Positions 47,424 through 57,054 of a stretch of DNA of 64,000 nucleotides are shown here, one piece after another. Under the pieces are notes generated by a model. The model was not told where the DNA came from and did no database searches. It saw only the letters and a list, made by a program, of their open reading frames with translations. Position 1 is the stretch's first letter. Every line of letters begins with the position of its first letter. Source of the stretch: Streptomyces sp. NBC_00654 (GTDB lineage Bacteria; Actinomycetota; Actinomycetes; Streptomycetales; Streptomycetaceae); NCBI RefSeq assembly GCF_026341775.1, contig NZ_JAPEOB010000001.1, positions 3,038,001 through 3,102,000 of the forward strand, read 5' to 3'. The position numbers and the translations under genes were made by a program.

Positions 47424-47579
47424 ACGGCCTCCCAGGGTGGAGGGAACGCGGCTGTGGGTGGCACAGCCCCCGCCGCATGGTCCCCGCATTCCGAGGGAAA
47501 CGGACATGTTCCGCCAAGAGTTGACCCGATTGGTCATGGAGGAACGATCACCTGCCGGTCGGCGGCGGCGCGGCCCCGG

Positions 47580-48416
47580 TCACAGCAGCGTCAGCTGGGT
47601 CGGGCCGGGCGACCCCTCCCCGGCGGGCCCCGGTGTCCCGGACGCGGCGACGCGGCGGGCGGCGCCCCAGTCGGGCGGCCCGATCCCGAACTCGGTGGCC
47701 AGTTCGTGCACCTGGCGGGTGATCCGGCGCTGGTACCACGTCGGCGCGTACGACCCGTCCGCGTACATCCGCTCGTAGCGCGCCACCAGGTGCGGGTGGT
47801 GCCGGGCGAGCCACTGTATGAACCACTCCCGGGCGCCGGGCCGCAGATGGAGGACGAGCGGGGTGACCGACGTCGCCCCGGCGGCGGCGATCGCGCGGAC
47901 CGTGTCGCGCAGCTGGTCTGGCCGGTCGCCGAGGAACGGGATCACGGGGGCCATCAGGACCGCGCAGCCGATGCCGTTGGCGGTGAGCGCGCGTACGACG
48001 TCGAGGCGCCGTTCGGGGGAGGGCGTGCCGGGCTCCACCGTGCGCCACAGCTCGCGGTCGGTGAAGCCGACGGAGACGGAGACCCCGATCTCGGTGACCT
48101 CGGCAGCCTGCCGCAGCAGCTCCAGATCCCGCAGGATCAGGGTGCCCTTGGTCAGGATCGAGAACGGGTTCGCGTGATCGCGCAGGGCCGCGATGATGCC
48201 GGGCATCAGCCGGTAGCGGCCCTCGGCCCGCTGGTAGCAGTCGACATTCGTGCCCATCGCGATGTGGTCGCCGTGCCAGCGGCGGGACGCGAGTTGCCGC
48301 CGCACCAGCTCCGCCGCGTTGATCTTGACGACGATCTGGGAGTCGAAGCCCAGCCCGGTGTCGAGATCGAGGTAGCTGTGGGTCTTGCGGGCGAAGCAGT
48401 ACACACAGCTGTGCAT
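47580..48416 (-). pseudogene. Rv2578c-type radical SAM gene, truncated at the 5' end
   Basis: The remaining 278 codons start MHSCVYCFARKTHSYLDLD and match the Rv2578c/SPL-like radical SAM family (GFDSQIVVKIN, SILTKGTLILRDLELL). The motif C-x3-C-x2-C lacks its first cysteine: the frame begins MHSCVYC, where CMHSCVYC is expected, and the roughly 60-80 N-terminal residues before it are gone. Without the first ligand the 4Fe-4S cluster should not form, so it is probably inactive. The break joins directly to a tap remnant. Confidence 0.8.
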
Positions 48417-49410
48417 CCCATCCTGGAACGCGCTGGACCCCCGGTTCTGGGATCACGCCGCGCAGCTGTCCCCGGCGGAGCTCGCCCGTGTCCTGGGCAC
48501 CTACGCAACCCGGGTGATGACGCCCCCGGGTCGACCGCCGTCACCAGCCTGGAACTGATGACCGCGCTGCACCCGCCGACCCACGCCGTACGAGACGAGG
48601 AGACCGGCGCCCTGCGGCAGGCCGACACCAAGACACCCGGCTCGCTCGGCACGACCCGGTGGACTGCGCACCGCCTGAGGCCCCCGACGGACACCCGGTG
48701 CTCAACGCGCTGAACCTGCCGCGCTTCCACGTGCGCGGCCCGTCGGAGAAGCTGTTCGAGGAGGCCTACGACTGGGCGCAGCCGATGACCGACGAGGAGT
48801 GCACCCTGCGCTACCTGGTCGGCCTGGACGTGAACATGGCCTTCGCCGCCGGCGCGAACGGGCTGACCGTCGGTCTCGGTGAGCCGACGTACGTCAAGAA
48901 CCCGGTGTTCGACCCGAAGCCGTCCGGCTCGTGGCTGGTCGACCTCTCCCACGTCGACCTGTCCCGCGTGAAGGCGGCAAGGAGTGGGTAGAGCTGGACG
49001 GCAGCCTGCTGCCCTCCCCGTTCACGTACAAGGGCGACCGCCCCACCGGCCCGGCCTGGTACGCGACACCGACCGTCGCCTACGCCCAGGAGCTCGGCTA
49101 TGACGTGACGCCGACCGAGGCGTGGGTACGGTACGACAACGGCCGCTATCTGGACGGCTGGTACCAGCGGCTGCGGGACGCCTACCTCGCCACGATGGCC
49201 GACCTCGGCGTCACCGCCGACCTGTCGCCGGAAGACTTCCTCACGGCGATGGACGGCTACAAGGACCGCGACCCGGAGCTGGGAATCGTCATCACGGCGA
49301 TCAAGGCAACAGTCAAGGGCGGCGTTGGCAAGCTGCGCGAGCCGCCCCGCGGGGAAGGCTGGCGGCCCGGAGAGCGGTGGCGGGCCCTGGAACGGCCGAC
49401 GTGGCGGCCC
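48406..49410 (+). pseudogene. Telomere-associated protein (Tap-like) remnant
   Basis: Translated in three successive frames, the region gives one continuous match to Streptomyces Tap: QLCIPSWNALDPRFWDHAA ... ARVLGTYATRVMTP (frame to about 48530), then ELMTALHPPTHA, then FHVRGPSEKLFEEAYDWA and YLVGLDVNMAFAAGANGL (48659-48991 frame), then PTGPAWYATPTVAYAQELG and GRYLDGWYQRLRDAYLATM (last frame). It starts internally and stops at RPTWRP. At least three frameshifts and both ends missing show it is dead. Tap helps replicate telomeres of linear Streptomyces replicons. The family name is from memory of Tap sequences. Confidence 0.75.
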
Positions 49411-49733
49411 CGCTCGGCGAGCAGGGGCCGCATTTCACCGATCGCACGCGTAATGGTGGAGCGGTCCACGCCGAACCAGCAGGCCAGGACATCGTGCGCC
49501 GTTGCATGGCGGAGGTACACGAGCATGGCCAACAGGCGGTCAATGAAGACCAGCTTGTGCTTGGCTCCGGCACCGATGGCCCGGCGGCGGGGGTGTGACG
49601 TCAACACGGCCTGGTGCCGCTCGTGCAATAACGGGCCGAGTTCAGCGATTACAGCGGGTGTCAGCCCGGCGATCTGCTGGCTACGGATGATTGCTGTACG
49701 CGCCCAGTCCTTTGCCACACGGATCATGATCAA
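49411..49733 (-). mobile_element. Truncated IS transposase (IS5-like, N-terminal part)
   Basis: About 105 residues from MIMIRVAKDWARTAIIRSQQ include the helix-turn-helix region LAMLVYLRHATAHDVLACWF and GVDRSTITRAIGEMRPLLAERG, as in IS5-group transposases of Streptomyces. The frame then runs into the tap remnant, so the DDE catalytic part is absent. The left end of the element may reach about 49850, but no inverted repeat partner remains to prove it. Confidence 0.7.
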
Positions 49734-49793
49734 CGATCAAGGTCTCGACGCGTTACCGCCAACCAGGCATGAGCTCGTTAGGTTGTCGGGGGG

Positions 49794-50795
49794 ATGCTGT
49801 GGCTGGTGGGGGAAAGGGGTAACTGGGTCCGGTGTGATCAGCCATACTTTGAAGTGGAAACGCGGAGGGGAAGTGCGAGTGATGCGGGACTGTTGGTGAA
49901 ACGTCGTGTCGGCCCCGACGGGGTACATCTCTTTGACCGTCGCACGGGTTTGAACGTCCTCTTCGATGAGGTCGATGCCCCTCAAACGCAGTGGGCCCGT
50001 GCGCCCCGCCAGGTTTCGATCGCCCTGACCAACGCGTGCGACCTTGCCTGCCCGTTCTGCTACGCGCCCAAGACCGCTGCGGTGCTCGACGCCGAACGGC
50101 TGTGCGCATGGATCGACGAACTGGACGCAGAGGGCTGCCTCGGCATCGGGTTCGGCGGCGGAGAGCCTACCCTCTACCGCCGCCTTCCGCAGGTGTGTCG
50201 TCACGCGGCGCAGCGCACGGGGCTGGCAGTGACGATGACGACGCACGCACACCGCTTCACTCCCCAGTTGATCGATGCGCTGGCCGGATCGGTCAACTTC
50301 GTCCGCGTCAGTGTCGACGGAGCTGGCACCACCTACGAGAAGCTGCGCGGTCGCCCTTTCGCCGAGCTCGTGCAGCGGCTCACCTGGATCGGGCGGACCT
50401 TTCGGTTCGGGCTCAACTGCGTCGTTAATGCTGAAACGTTGCCGGATCTCGACGCCGTCGCCGACCTGGCGGCTTCGGCCGGGGCCGCGGAACTCCTGCT
50501 GCTCCCCGAGCGACCGGCACGCGGACGCCCAGGCTCCACCCCGCACACCGTGGCCGCCCTCCACGAATGGATCACCAACTACCGCGGGCCGGTAGCCCTC
50601 ACCATCGGCGAGGGCGACAGCGGTGCTCTGCCGACCGCCCAGCCGTTGCCAGGCGAGACGGGACTGCGCGCTTACGCCCACATCGACGCCGTCGGAACCC
50701 TGCGGCGCACCTCCTACCACTCGGCCGGCGAACCGGTCGACGACCGTGGCGTTCTCGCCGCGCTCGACTGCCTGCAGGAGAAGGGTGTCGCATGA
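49794..50795 (+). CDS. Radical SAM protein, first gene of a defence-like unit
   Basis: The 333-aa frame has the cluster motif C-x3-C-x2-C in TNACDLACPFCYAPK (Cys82, 86, 89), the SAM-binding GFGGGEPTLYRR, and a partial TIM barrel through VRVSVDGAGTTYEKLRG. There is no SPASM or second cluster domain. The start is uncertain: ATG 49794 has G-rich sequence directly before it, while GTG 49854 or 49896 would leave the conserved part intact and avoid possible IS sequence. It overlaps the next gene by ATGA, so translation is coupled. It does not look like a viperin (no matching C-x3-C-x2-C context), and its substrate is unknown. Confidence 0.8.
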   Translation: MLWLVGERGNWVRCDQPYFEVETRRGSASDAGLLVKRRVGPDGVHLFDRRTGLNVLFDEVDAPQTQWARAPRQVSIALTNACDLACPFCYAPKTAAVLDAERLCAWIDELDAEGCLGIGFGGGEPTLYRRLPQVCRHAAQRTGLAVTMTTHAHRFTPQLIDALAGSVNFVRVSVDGAGTTYEKLRGRPFAELVQRLTWIGRTFRFGLNCVVNAETLPDLDAVADLAASAGAAELLLLPERPARGRPGSTPHTVAALHEWITNYRGPVALTIGEGDSGALPTAQPLPGETGLRAYAHIDAVGTLRRTSYHSAGEPVDDRGVLAALDCLQEKGVA

Positions 50796-51202
50796 AGGTC
50801 TGGTACGGGTACGGGACCGAGCACTCCATGAATCTCGTCATGATTGGCCGGTTCAAGGACGCCACTGCCGCCGAACGAGCCCACGCTGTCATCAAAGAGT
50901 TCACCAAGGCTTTGGAAGCGGAGGAGGAAGCCGGCCGCCTGACTATCGGCGAGCCGGACGACCGATTCAGCGACGAGGTCTTGAAACTGCTGAGCGACCT
51001 CAACATTCACAGCGTCGGACCCCGTGAGCTTGAGCAGTTCCTGTACGACCTCACCATGCGACGCGAGGGCGACTCCATCGTGGTGACCACCGATGAGAAC
51101 GATGTCCAGGCGCTGCTTAAGGTCCTCCTGGACAAGGGGGCCCGCATCGAGGTGTATTCCGCGCACGACTACCCCGGCACCGGCCACGGCCGGGGCGAGT
51201 AG
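50792..51202 (+). CDS. 136-aa protein of unknown function coupled to the radical SAM gene
   Basis: The product starts MKVWYGYGTEHSMNLVMIGR and is a small alpha/beta protein with alternating charged helices (AAERAHAVIKEFTKALEAEE) and two beta-strand pairs (DSIVVTTDENDVQALLKVL, ARIEVYSAHDYPG). It resembles a ferredoxin-like or ACT-like fold by strand pattern, but I recognise no named family. The start overlaps the radical SAM stop, and the STAND NTPase gene begins 16 bp later, so the three genes form a tight unit. It may be the substrate or partner of the radical SAM enzyme. Confidence 0.75.
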   Translation: MKVWYGYGTEHSMNLVMIGRFKDATAAERAHAVIKEFTKALEAEEEAGRLTIGEPDDRFSDEVLKLLSDLNIHSVGPRELEQFLYDLTMRREGDSIVVTTDENDVQALLKVLLDKGARIEVYSAHDYPGTGHGRGE

Positions 51203-51217
51203 GGGGCGAGCGATCCG

Positions 51218-54200
51218 ATGACCGGTCTGGATTGGGAGAAGTTCACCGCGCTGCCAGGAAGCCGCCGGGACAACTTCGAGCTGCTGTGCAGGGGGGCCGT
51301 GACCCACGCATACGCTCGTTACGGTCGCTTCATCGCCCTGGCCCAGCAGCCTGGGGTCGAGTTCCACCTCGACATCGACCAGCCCGCCTGCCCCCTGGGT
51401 GAACCCGGTCGCTGCTTCGGGTGGCAGACCAAGTGGTGGGACATCCCCTCGGGCCGCGCCATCGGTGCCACCCGCCGAGCCGATATCGAGGATTCCCTCA
51501 AGAAGACCGAGAAGCACTTCCCGGGCATCACCGACTTCGTGCTGTGGACCCGGCGCCCTCTCACCACCGGTGACCAAGCGTGGTTCCGCGGTCTGCCCAC
51601 CAAAATGAAGCTGCACCTGGCCACGGAGGTCGAGCTCGACCATCTCCTCGTCGGAGATGCCATCTTGCTGCGCGAGTCCTACTTCGGTTCCCTCGTCCTG
51701 ACCCCGGAGCGTCTGGCCGAACAGCACGAGCGGGCCGCCGCCGAGGCGGGCGAACGCTGGATTCCCGAGGTGCATCAGGCATCGGCTGCCGAACGCCGGC
51801 TTCGGCGGATGCTCGCCGAACCCGACGCGTGGGACGACTTGAGCGACACTCACCACAACATCGCCCGCTTCGAAGCGGCCCTTGATGACGCGGCCATAAC
51901 CATGCCTCCCCCGCTGGCCGAGCAGACCGCGACGATCATCGCCACGGGACGAGACGTCTCCGAACTTCTGCACGAGGCACACCAGCAGATCCGCAACAGC
52001 CAGCCCTCCCCGCTGCTGGGCGCCACCGACCGCACCGTGCCCCCGGCTCCCCTGGCGCAGCCCACCGTGCTTCGGCGGCTGCGGGCCCTGCGGCATCCCG
52101 CCGCGCTGCCGCTGACCAACCTGATCGCCCACATCCGTGACGCCGCCGCTCTCGCTCACCACGTCACCGATCACCTGGCGACCCGACTCGCGGTCGTCAC
52201 CGGCGACGCCGGATTCGGCAAAACACAACTGTCTGCGACGCTTACCGCGCCGACCGCGGCACGCCCCGCCGGTGTCCTGCTCTACGGCAGGCGCCTGGGC
52301 GCCCGACAGAGCCTCGACAACCTCGCCAGTCAGATCACCGTAGCGGGCAAGCCCTTGTCCTCCTTTGAGGAACTCCTTGCCGCCGTCGACGCGGCTGCAC
52401 AGCGCGCCGGATGCCGGCTGCCCATCGTCATCGACGGTCTCAACGAGGCCGAAACCCCTGCTATGTGGTCGCCGTTGCTGAGCAGCCTGCAGGTGACTCT
52501 CAAGCGGTACCCGTCCGTACTCGTGGTTTGCACGGTCCGCGAGGCATTCCTCGACGACACCATCCCCCCCCGGCGTGAACGACATTTACGAGCTCGACGG
52601 ATTCGACGAGGACCTCGACGAGGCCATCGCCCGCTACTTCACCCACTACAAAATCGAACCAGGCGACGCCGACCTACCGCGCGAACTCCTCAGTCATCCA
52701 CTGACACTGAAGATCTACTGCACCGTAGCCAACCGGGAGCGCAGACAGCCCGTCAGTGCTGCGAGCCTGCCCAGCTCCCTCACCGGAATCTTCAGCGCTT
52801 TCCTCACCTTCGCCGCCCGCCGCGTCTACGAACTCATCCCGTCCATCCACCCCAACGACGTCAACCAGGCCCTCGACGCGCTGGGAGACGCCCTGTGGGA
52901 GAAGCAGGCCCGCGATCTTCCCGACACCCAGGCGAAGCAACTCTGCCAGGACACCAATCGCCGCTGGCAGGAAAGCCTTCTCGCCGCACTCGAACACGAG
53001 GGCGTCCTCCTGCGTCACCCGGACGACGTGGGCGGCGCGGCCTGGTCGTTCGTCTACGACCTGATGGCCGGACACGTCGTCGCCACTAGTCTGGTGCGCA
53101 CCCACGGCAGTAGAGGCATCCGCCAGCTGTTGCACGAAGACACCACCACGGCACGCTTCAACGGGACGCCGGAGGAACGCCATCCGCTCGCCACCGACAT
53201 CTTCCAGGCCCTGGCAGGTGTTCTGCCCCGCGCCGGCGCAGCGCAATTGTGGCAGTCCGTTGCCGAACCCCTCCGTCTGCGTGCCCTCCTGCAGTCCGCC
53301 CGGCTCGAAGCAGACCACCTCGACTCCGCTACCGTGGACGCCCTTGCCGCACACTGCGATGACCTCCGGGGAAGAAGCGACATTCTCCAACGGCTTTACA
53401 GCACCCGCGCAGCCCCTCGGCATCCCCTCAACGCGGTCTTCCTCGACCGGATTCTGCGTAACCGCTCCGTCGCCGACCGCGACCTGCGGTGGAGTGAGTG
53501 GCAGCGTGGCCACAGCCGCCGCCGCCGCCTCCTCGTCGACGCCGCCGCCCTGGCCACACGCTGGCGCGAGCATCTGCACCGCGCGGAGTCCGACGGGCTG
53601 CGAGCCCGGTGGCTGATGTGGACGCTGACCAGCACTGACCGTGACCTCCGCGATGCCGCCACGGCGGCCCTGTACTGGTACGGCCGGCGCGACATCAATG
53701 GCCTGTTCAACCTCGCACTGGAAGCGATCACCATCAACGATGCCTACGTCGGCGAACGTATGGTCGCCGCCTGCTACGGCGTCGCGACGGCTCACCCGCT
53801 CCATAATCCGGACCTGGATGCCGCCCTGCCTGACTACCTCGCAGGACTACTGAACGCATACACCGGGGCCGAAGCGACCCACCCCACCTTCCACGCCCTG
53901 ATCAGGTACTACGTCTCCTCAACGTTCGATCTCGCGCACCGCTCGTATCCCGCTACGGTGCCAGACACAGCCGAACTGCCTCTGACTTTCAGCCCAGCAC
54001 CGGCCATCACCCCGCTGGCCGAGGGCGACCCGCGCCGGGATGACGTCAGCTCGACGATCGGCATGGACTTCGGTAACTACACCCTCGGGCGCCTGTTTTC
54101 GGACCGCGACAACTACGACGACTCCCATCCCGGCCACCGGGAAGCCACCGCTGTCGTCCTCGGTGTAGTGCACGCACTGGGCTGGCGCCCTGACCCGTTC

Positions 54201-55178
54201 GACGAGGTGGAACGCCGCATCACCTCAGCAGCCTCCCTCCGGCGTCGCACCTCCGGCGGCCGGACCGACCGCTACGGCAAGAAGTACGGCTGGGTCGGCT
54301 TCCACACCATGGCGGGCATGCTCGCTGACCGCGGCCAGCCACCCGAGGACCTCGAAGTAGATATCGACCCGACCTTCCCCCAGCCCTCTCAGCCGGTCCC
54401 GGTCCCGCTTGGCACATGGACGCTGCGGACCCCAGCCGACGACCTCGAATGGCTGCGCCACGGAATCGTCGACGTGCCGGACGACTTCCTTGCGCCGGCC
54501 CGGCTCGGTGAGGACGAAGGCCCATGGGTACTCGTGCACGCAGAGATCGACACCGAGGATGTGACCACCGGACGCGACGCCTTCGGCCTGTTCAACACCG
54601 TCCTCATCGACCAGGAGAACCTGACCGATCTCCTAGAGGTGTTCGATGCCTTGCCTCACCCCGGCCGAGACACGATCGACTTGCCAACCGAGTATTACGT
54701 CTTCGCCGGCGAGATCCCATGGCACACCCGGTTCGCTGCACCCGAACCTGGACTGACCACCGAGGACCTGTACAGCGGCACACCTCGCTACGACCGGCCC
54801 GACCTCCGCTTCGAGCGGCTGGCCCACCACTTCGTCTGGGAGCCCCACCACAGCAGCCAAAACCAGGCGACCGCCTACGTCCCCAGCAGACCGTTCTCAC
54901 AGGCTTTCGACCTGCGTACTCTCCCGGTCGGCTTCGACCAGTGTGAACCCTCCGGTGCACACGCCGCCCGGTCTTTCGCTGCCCCCTCCGGCTTCTCGGG
55001 AGGACTGTTGTACCTGCGTGCCGACCTCCTTCGACAGTATGCGGCCGGCCGTGCGATCGTCACCCTCTGCTGGGGGGAGCGGCAGATCACGACCGCCTGG
55101 CCCGAAAGACCGTCCGGCGCCTTGAGTGATCTATACCGGGCTTATCAGAACATCTGGCGTCAGGCTAAGCAGCACTGA
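51218..55178 (+). pseudogene. Nuclease-like/STAND NTPase (Avs-like), interrupted by a frameshift at a C8 tract
   Basis: The first part (codons 1-451) has an N-terminal PD-(D/E)xK/Mrr-like segment with Glu48 in GVEFHLDI and a Q-x-K motif Gln70-Lys72 in CFGWQTKWW, then a STAND/NACHT-type ATPase with Walker A GDAGFGKT (329-336), Walker B LPIVIDGLNEAE (Asp406) and VCTVREAF. At 52564-52571 eight C residues shift the frame; removing one C continues into VNDIYELDGFDEDL and a further ~868 residues of helical C-terminal sensor-like region ending at 55178. Joined, it is about 1,319 aa. The layout matches Avs-type anti-phage NTPases. It may be inactive, phase-variable or a sequencing error. The gap 55179-55404 holds no supported gene. 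Confidence 0.75.
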
Positions 55179-55404
55179 ATCCGATGAGGAAGCTCGTGGG
55201 CAACCTCGTGACCCATCAGCTCCGTTGGGCCGAGAGGGACCGCCAGGAGGCCGTCTGGGTCGAGCGGCAGATGGCCACCGCACCCTCCTGACCGTGGCCC
55301 AGACTCAGATGCTCCGGCGCATGAAGACGGATCTGATGCAGTTGGTACGAACACGCGCCTGAAACCTCGGTGACGCTGTCATCCCTCAGCCGTATCTTCG
55401 ATAG

Positions 55405-56454
55405 ATGAGCAAGCCCGATGGCAGGAAGACGAAGCGCCACCACCACACCGTGCCGCGCTTCTACCTGCGACGTTTCGCAGCGCCGGACAGCCGCCTCCTA
55501 CGGGTGCCCATCGATGGCAGCGCTGCCCGCCTCGTGGGGGTGGGCGACGCTGCTGTTCACAAGGACTTCTACTCATTCAGAGGACCAGACGGATCCCTTG
55601 ACGATGTGGTCGAAAACCAGCTCTCCGTTGTGGAGGACGCAGCAGCTCCTGTTCTGCGAAGGGTTGTAGACGAGCGCCGATGGCCTCTGTTCGGGGATGA
55701 CCGCGAGATCATGGCCCTCTGGGTCGCGCTTCAGTACCTGAGGGTCCCCGCTCACCGAAAGGCCGGGAATGAGGTCACCGACCACTTGGTCAAGACCACG
55801 ATGGCGATGGGCGGTAAGCCCGGCCTGCGGAGTCGGATGGAGGAGTTGGCGAAGGGCCCCGTCGCTGACGACGAAGTCGAGCGTGCATGGGCTGAGGTGA
55901 GCGACTTCTCGAACTATGAAGTTCGATCCGACAACGCGGAACATCTCAGCCTGATGGGGATGATGATCCCGGAGATAGCTCTGTTGCTGATGAGCCGGAC
56001 GTGGGTCTTGGTGAGGTTCAGCCGGAAGACGCTTATTACCTCTGACCATCCTGTTGTGCAGATCTGGGACCCCTCGGTACCGGATTGGATTGGCCAGGGC
56101 ATGGCGACTGTCCCCGCCGTCTGTCTGCCCCTCGATCGGCGCGTCGCTCTGTTGATGTTGCTTCCTGGCGGTGCGCCGGACCGCGAGACGACGCCTACCG
56201 TGGCGATGGCGCGCGATCTCAATCAACGAGTGGCGGCCAGCGCGCGAGGCGCCGTCTTTCACCATCCTGAGGACGACCTGGAGGGCATCGTTCTTCCGGA
56301 ACCGCGTTTGAGGGAGATGCGTATCAGCGGAGGCCCGGCAGGTTTTCTCCTCCCCGACGGTCCGTCCGAGGAGTTCAAGGCCACCATGAGCGAGGCTCCG
56401 GAGCCCCCCGCTACCGCCAGAGCACCTCGACGCGGTCCGGGTTCCACACGTTGA
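55405..56454 (+). CDS. DUF4238 domain-containing protein
   Basis: The 349-aa product has the DUF4238 hallmark HHHTVPRFYLRRFAAPDS at residues 12-29, followed by VHKDFYSFRGPDGSLDDVVE and ITSDHPVVQIWDP. Function is unknown; such proteins are common in mobile islands. GC content is visibly lower than in the core region. The C-terminus overlaps a short minus-strand frame. Confidence 0.8.
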   Translation: MSKPDGRKTKRHHHTVPRFYLRRFAAPDSRLLRVPIDGSAARLVGVGDAAVHKDFYSFRGPDGSLDDVVENQLSVVEDAAAPVLRRVVDERRWPLFGDDREIMALWVALQYLRVPAHRKAGNEVTDHLVKTTMAMGGKPGLRSRMEELAKGPVADDEVERAWAEVSDFSNYEVRSDNAEHLSLMGMMIPEIALLLMSRTWVLVRFSRKTLITSDHPVVQIWDPSVPDWIGQGMATVPAVCLPLDRRVALLMLLPGGAPDRETTPTVAMARDLNQRVAASARGAVFHHPEDDLEGIVLPEPRLREMRISGGPAGFLLPDGPSEEFKATMSEAPEPPATARAPRRGPGSTR

Positions 56455-56539
56455 AAGGTCGGGTCGCGGGGTGGATAAGGATCTCCCTGCTCAGGCCCCG
56501 GTACGTCGACTGCCTCCGGGCGACGAGTAGTCCTTTCAC
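56411..56539 (-). CDS. Possible 42-aa protein
   Basis: GTG 56539 opens a frame that ends at TAG 56411, overlapping the DUF4238 gene tail. It is preceded by an upstream frame ending ...AELRKA whose TGA overlaps this GTG, a translational-coupling layout. That upstream frame (RRSYHYLDGDRPAWEIREAID, about 56580-56690) carries a frameshift, so the pair looks like a decayed small operon. Product RPFNVWNPDRVEVLWR at its end suggests a genuine former coding sequence. Confidence 0.3.
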   Translation of the reverse strand: MKGLLVARRQSTYRGLSREILIHPATRPFNVWNPDRVEVLWR

Positions 56540-56817
56540 GCCTTCCGCAGCTCGGCCGCGCTGATCTCATGGAGGTTGGCCTTGACCCCGTATCCGGCGG
56601 GCGTCGGCCATGCGGACGTTCAAGGTGTCGATTGCCTCCCTGATCTCCCAGGCCGGGCGGTCGCCGTCCAGGTAGTGGTAGGAACGACGCGCTGCCGACT
56701 GCGTCGGCTGGCTTCCGGGCAATCGTCGTGTAGCGCAAGCGACCTAGCTTGCCCTTTATTCGGCCGTCACTGGTCCGCTGTCGCGGCCGGTTGCTCCTCG
56801 TCCTGGGGGAGGCTGGC

Positions 56818-57040
56818 TTAGCTGCCGGGGTTGGTGCGCCGGATGCCCGCGTGCACTCTGGCGGGGACGCCGGGGGTGGGCGGGGTCGCGCGGATCTCGG
56901 TGATGCCGGAGGCGGCTCAGAGCTGTTGCAGCCCGTCCATCAGGGCCAGGGCGCTCTCCTCGTCGGCGGCGGTGATGCCGAGTGCGACGAGCCCGGGCTT
57001 GCTGACGTGGCGGCGGCGATGACGGAATCCATACCCGGTC
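56818..57040 (-). pseudogene. DUF6207-like small gene, nonsense mutated
   Basis: The minus strand reads HVSKPGLVALGITAADEESA, then LALMDGLQQL, a TGA where a Trp codon is expected, then AASGITEIRATPPTPGVPAR and VHAGIRR before TAA 56818. This matches the small Streptomyces DUF6207 proteins, but the start codon is missing and the TGA breaks it. The family name is from memory. Confidence 0.55.
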
Positions 57041-57054
57041 GACGCCGCGGACGC

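Noticed and set aside
49794..50795. Assignment of the radical SAM protein as a prokaryotic viperin
   Set aside because: The sequence around the cluster (NACDLACPFCYAPK) and the lack of the expected viperin C-terminus do not fit.
55126..55404. Short plus-strand frames after the STAND NTPase
   Set aside because: A 78-aa and a 34-aa frame have no recognisable family, repeat or strong ribosome site.
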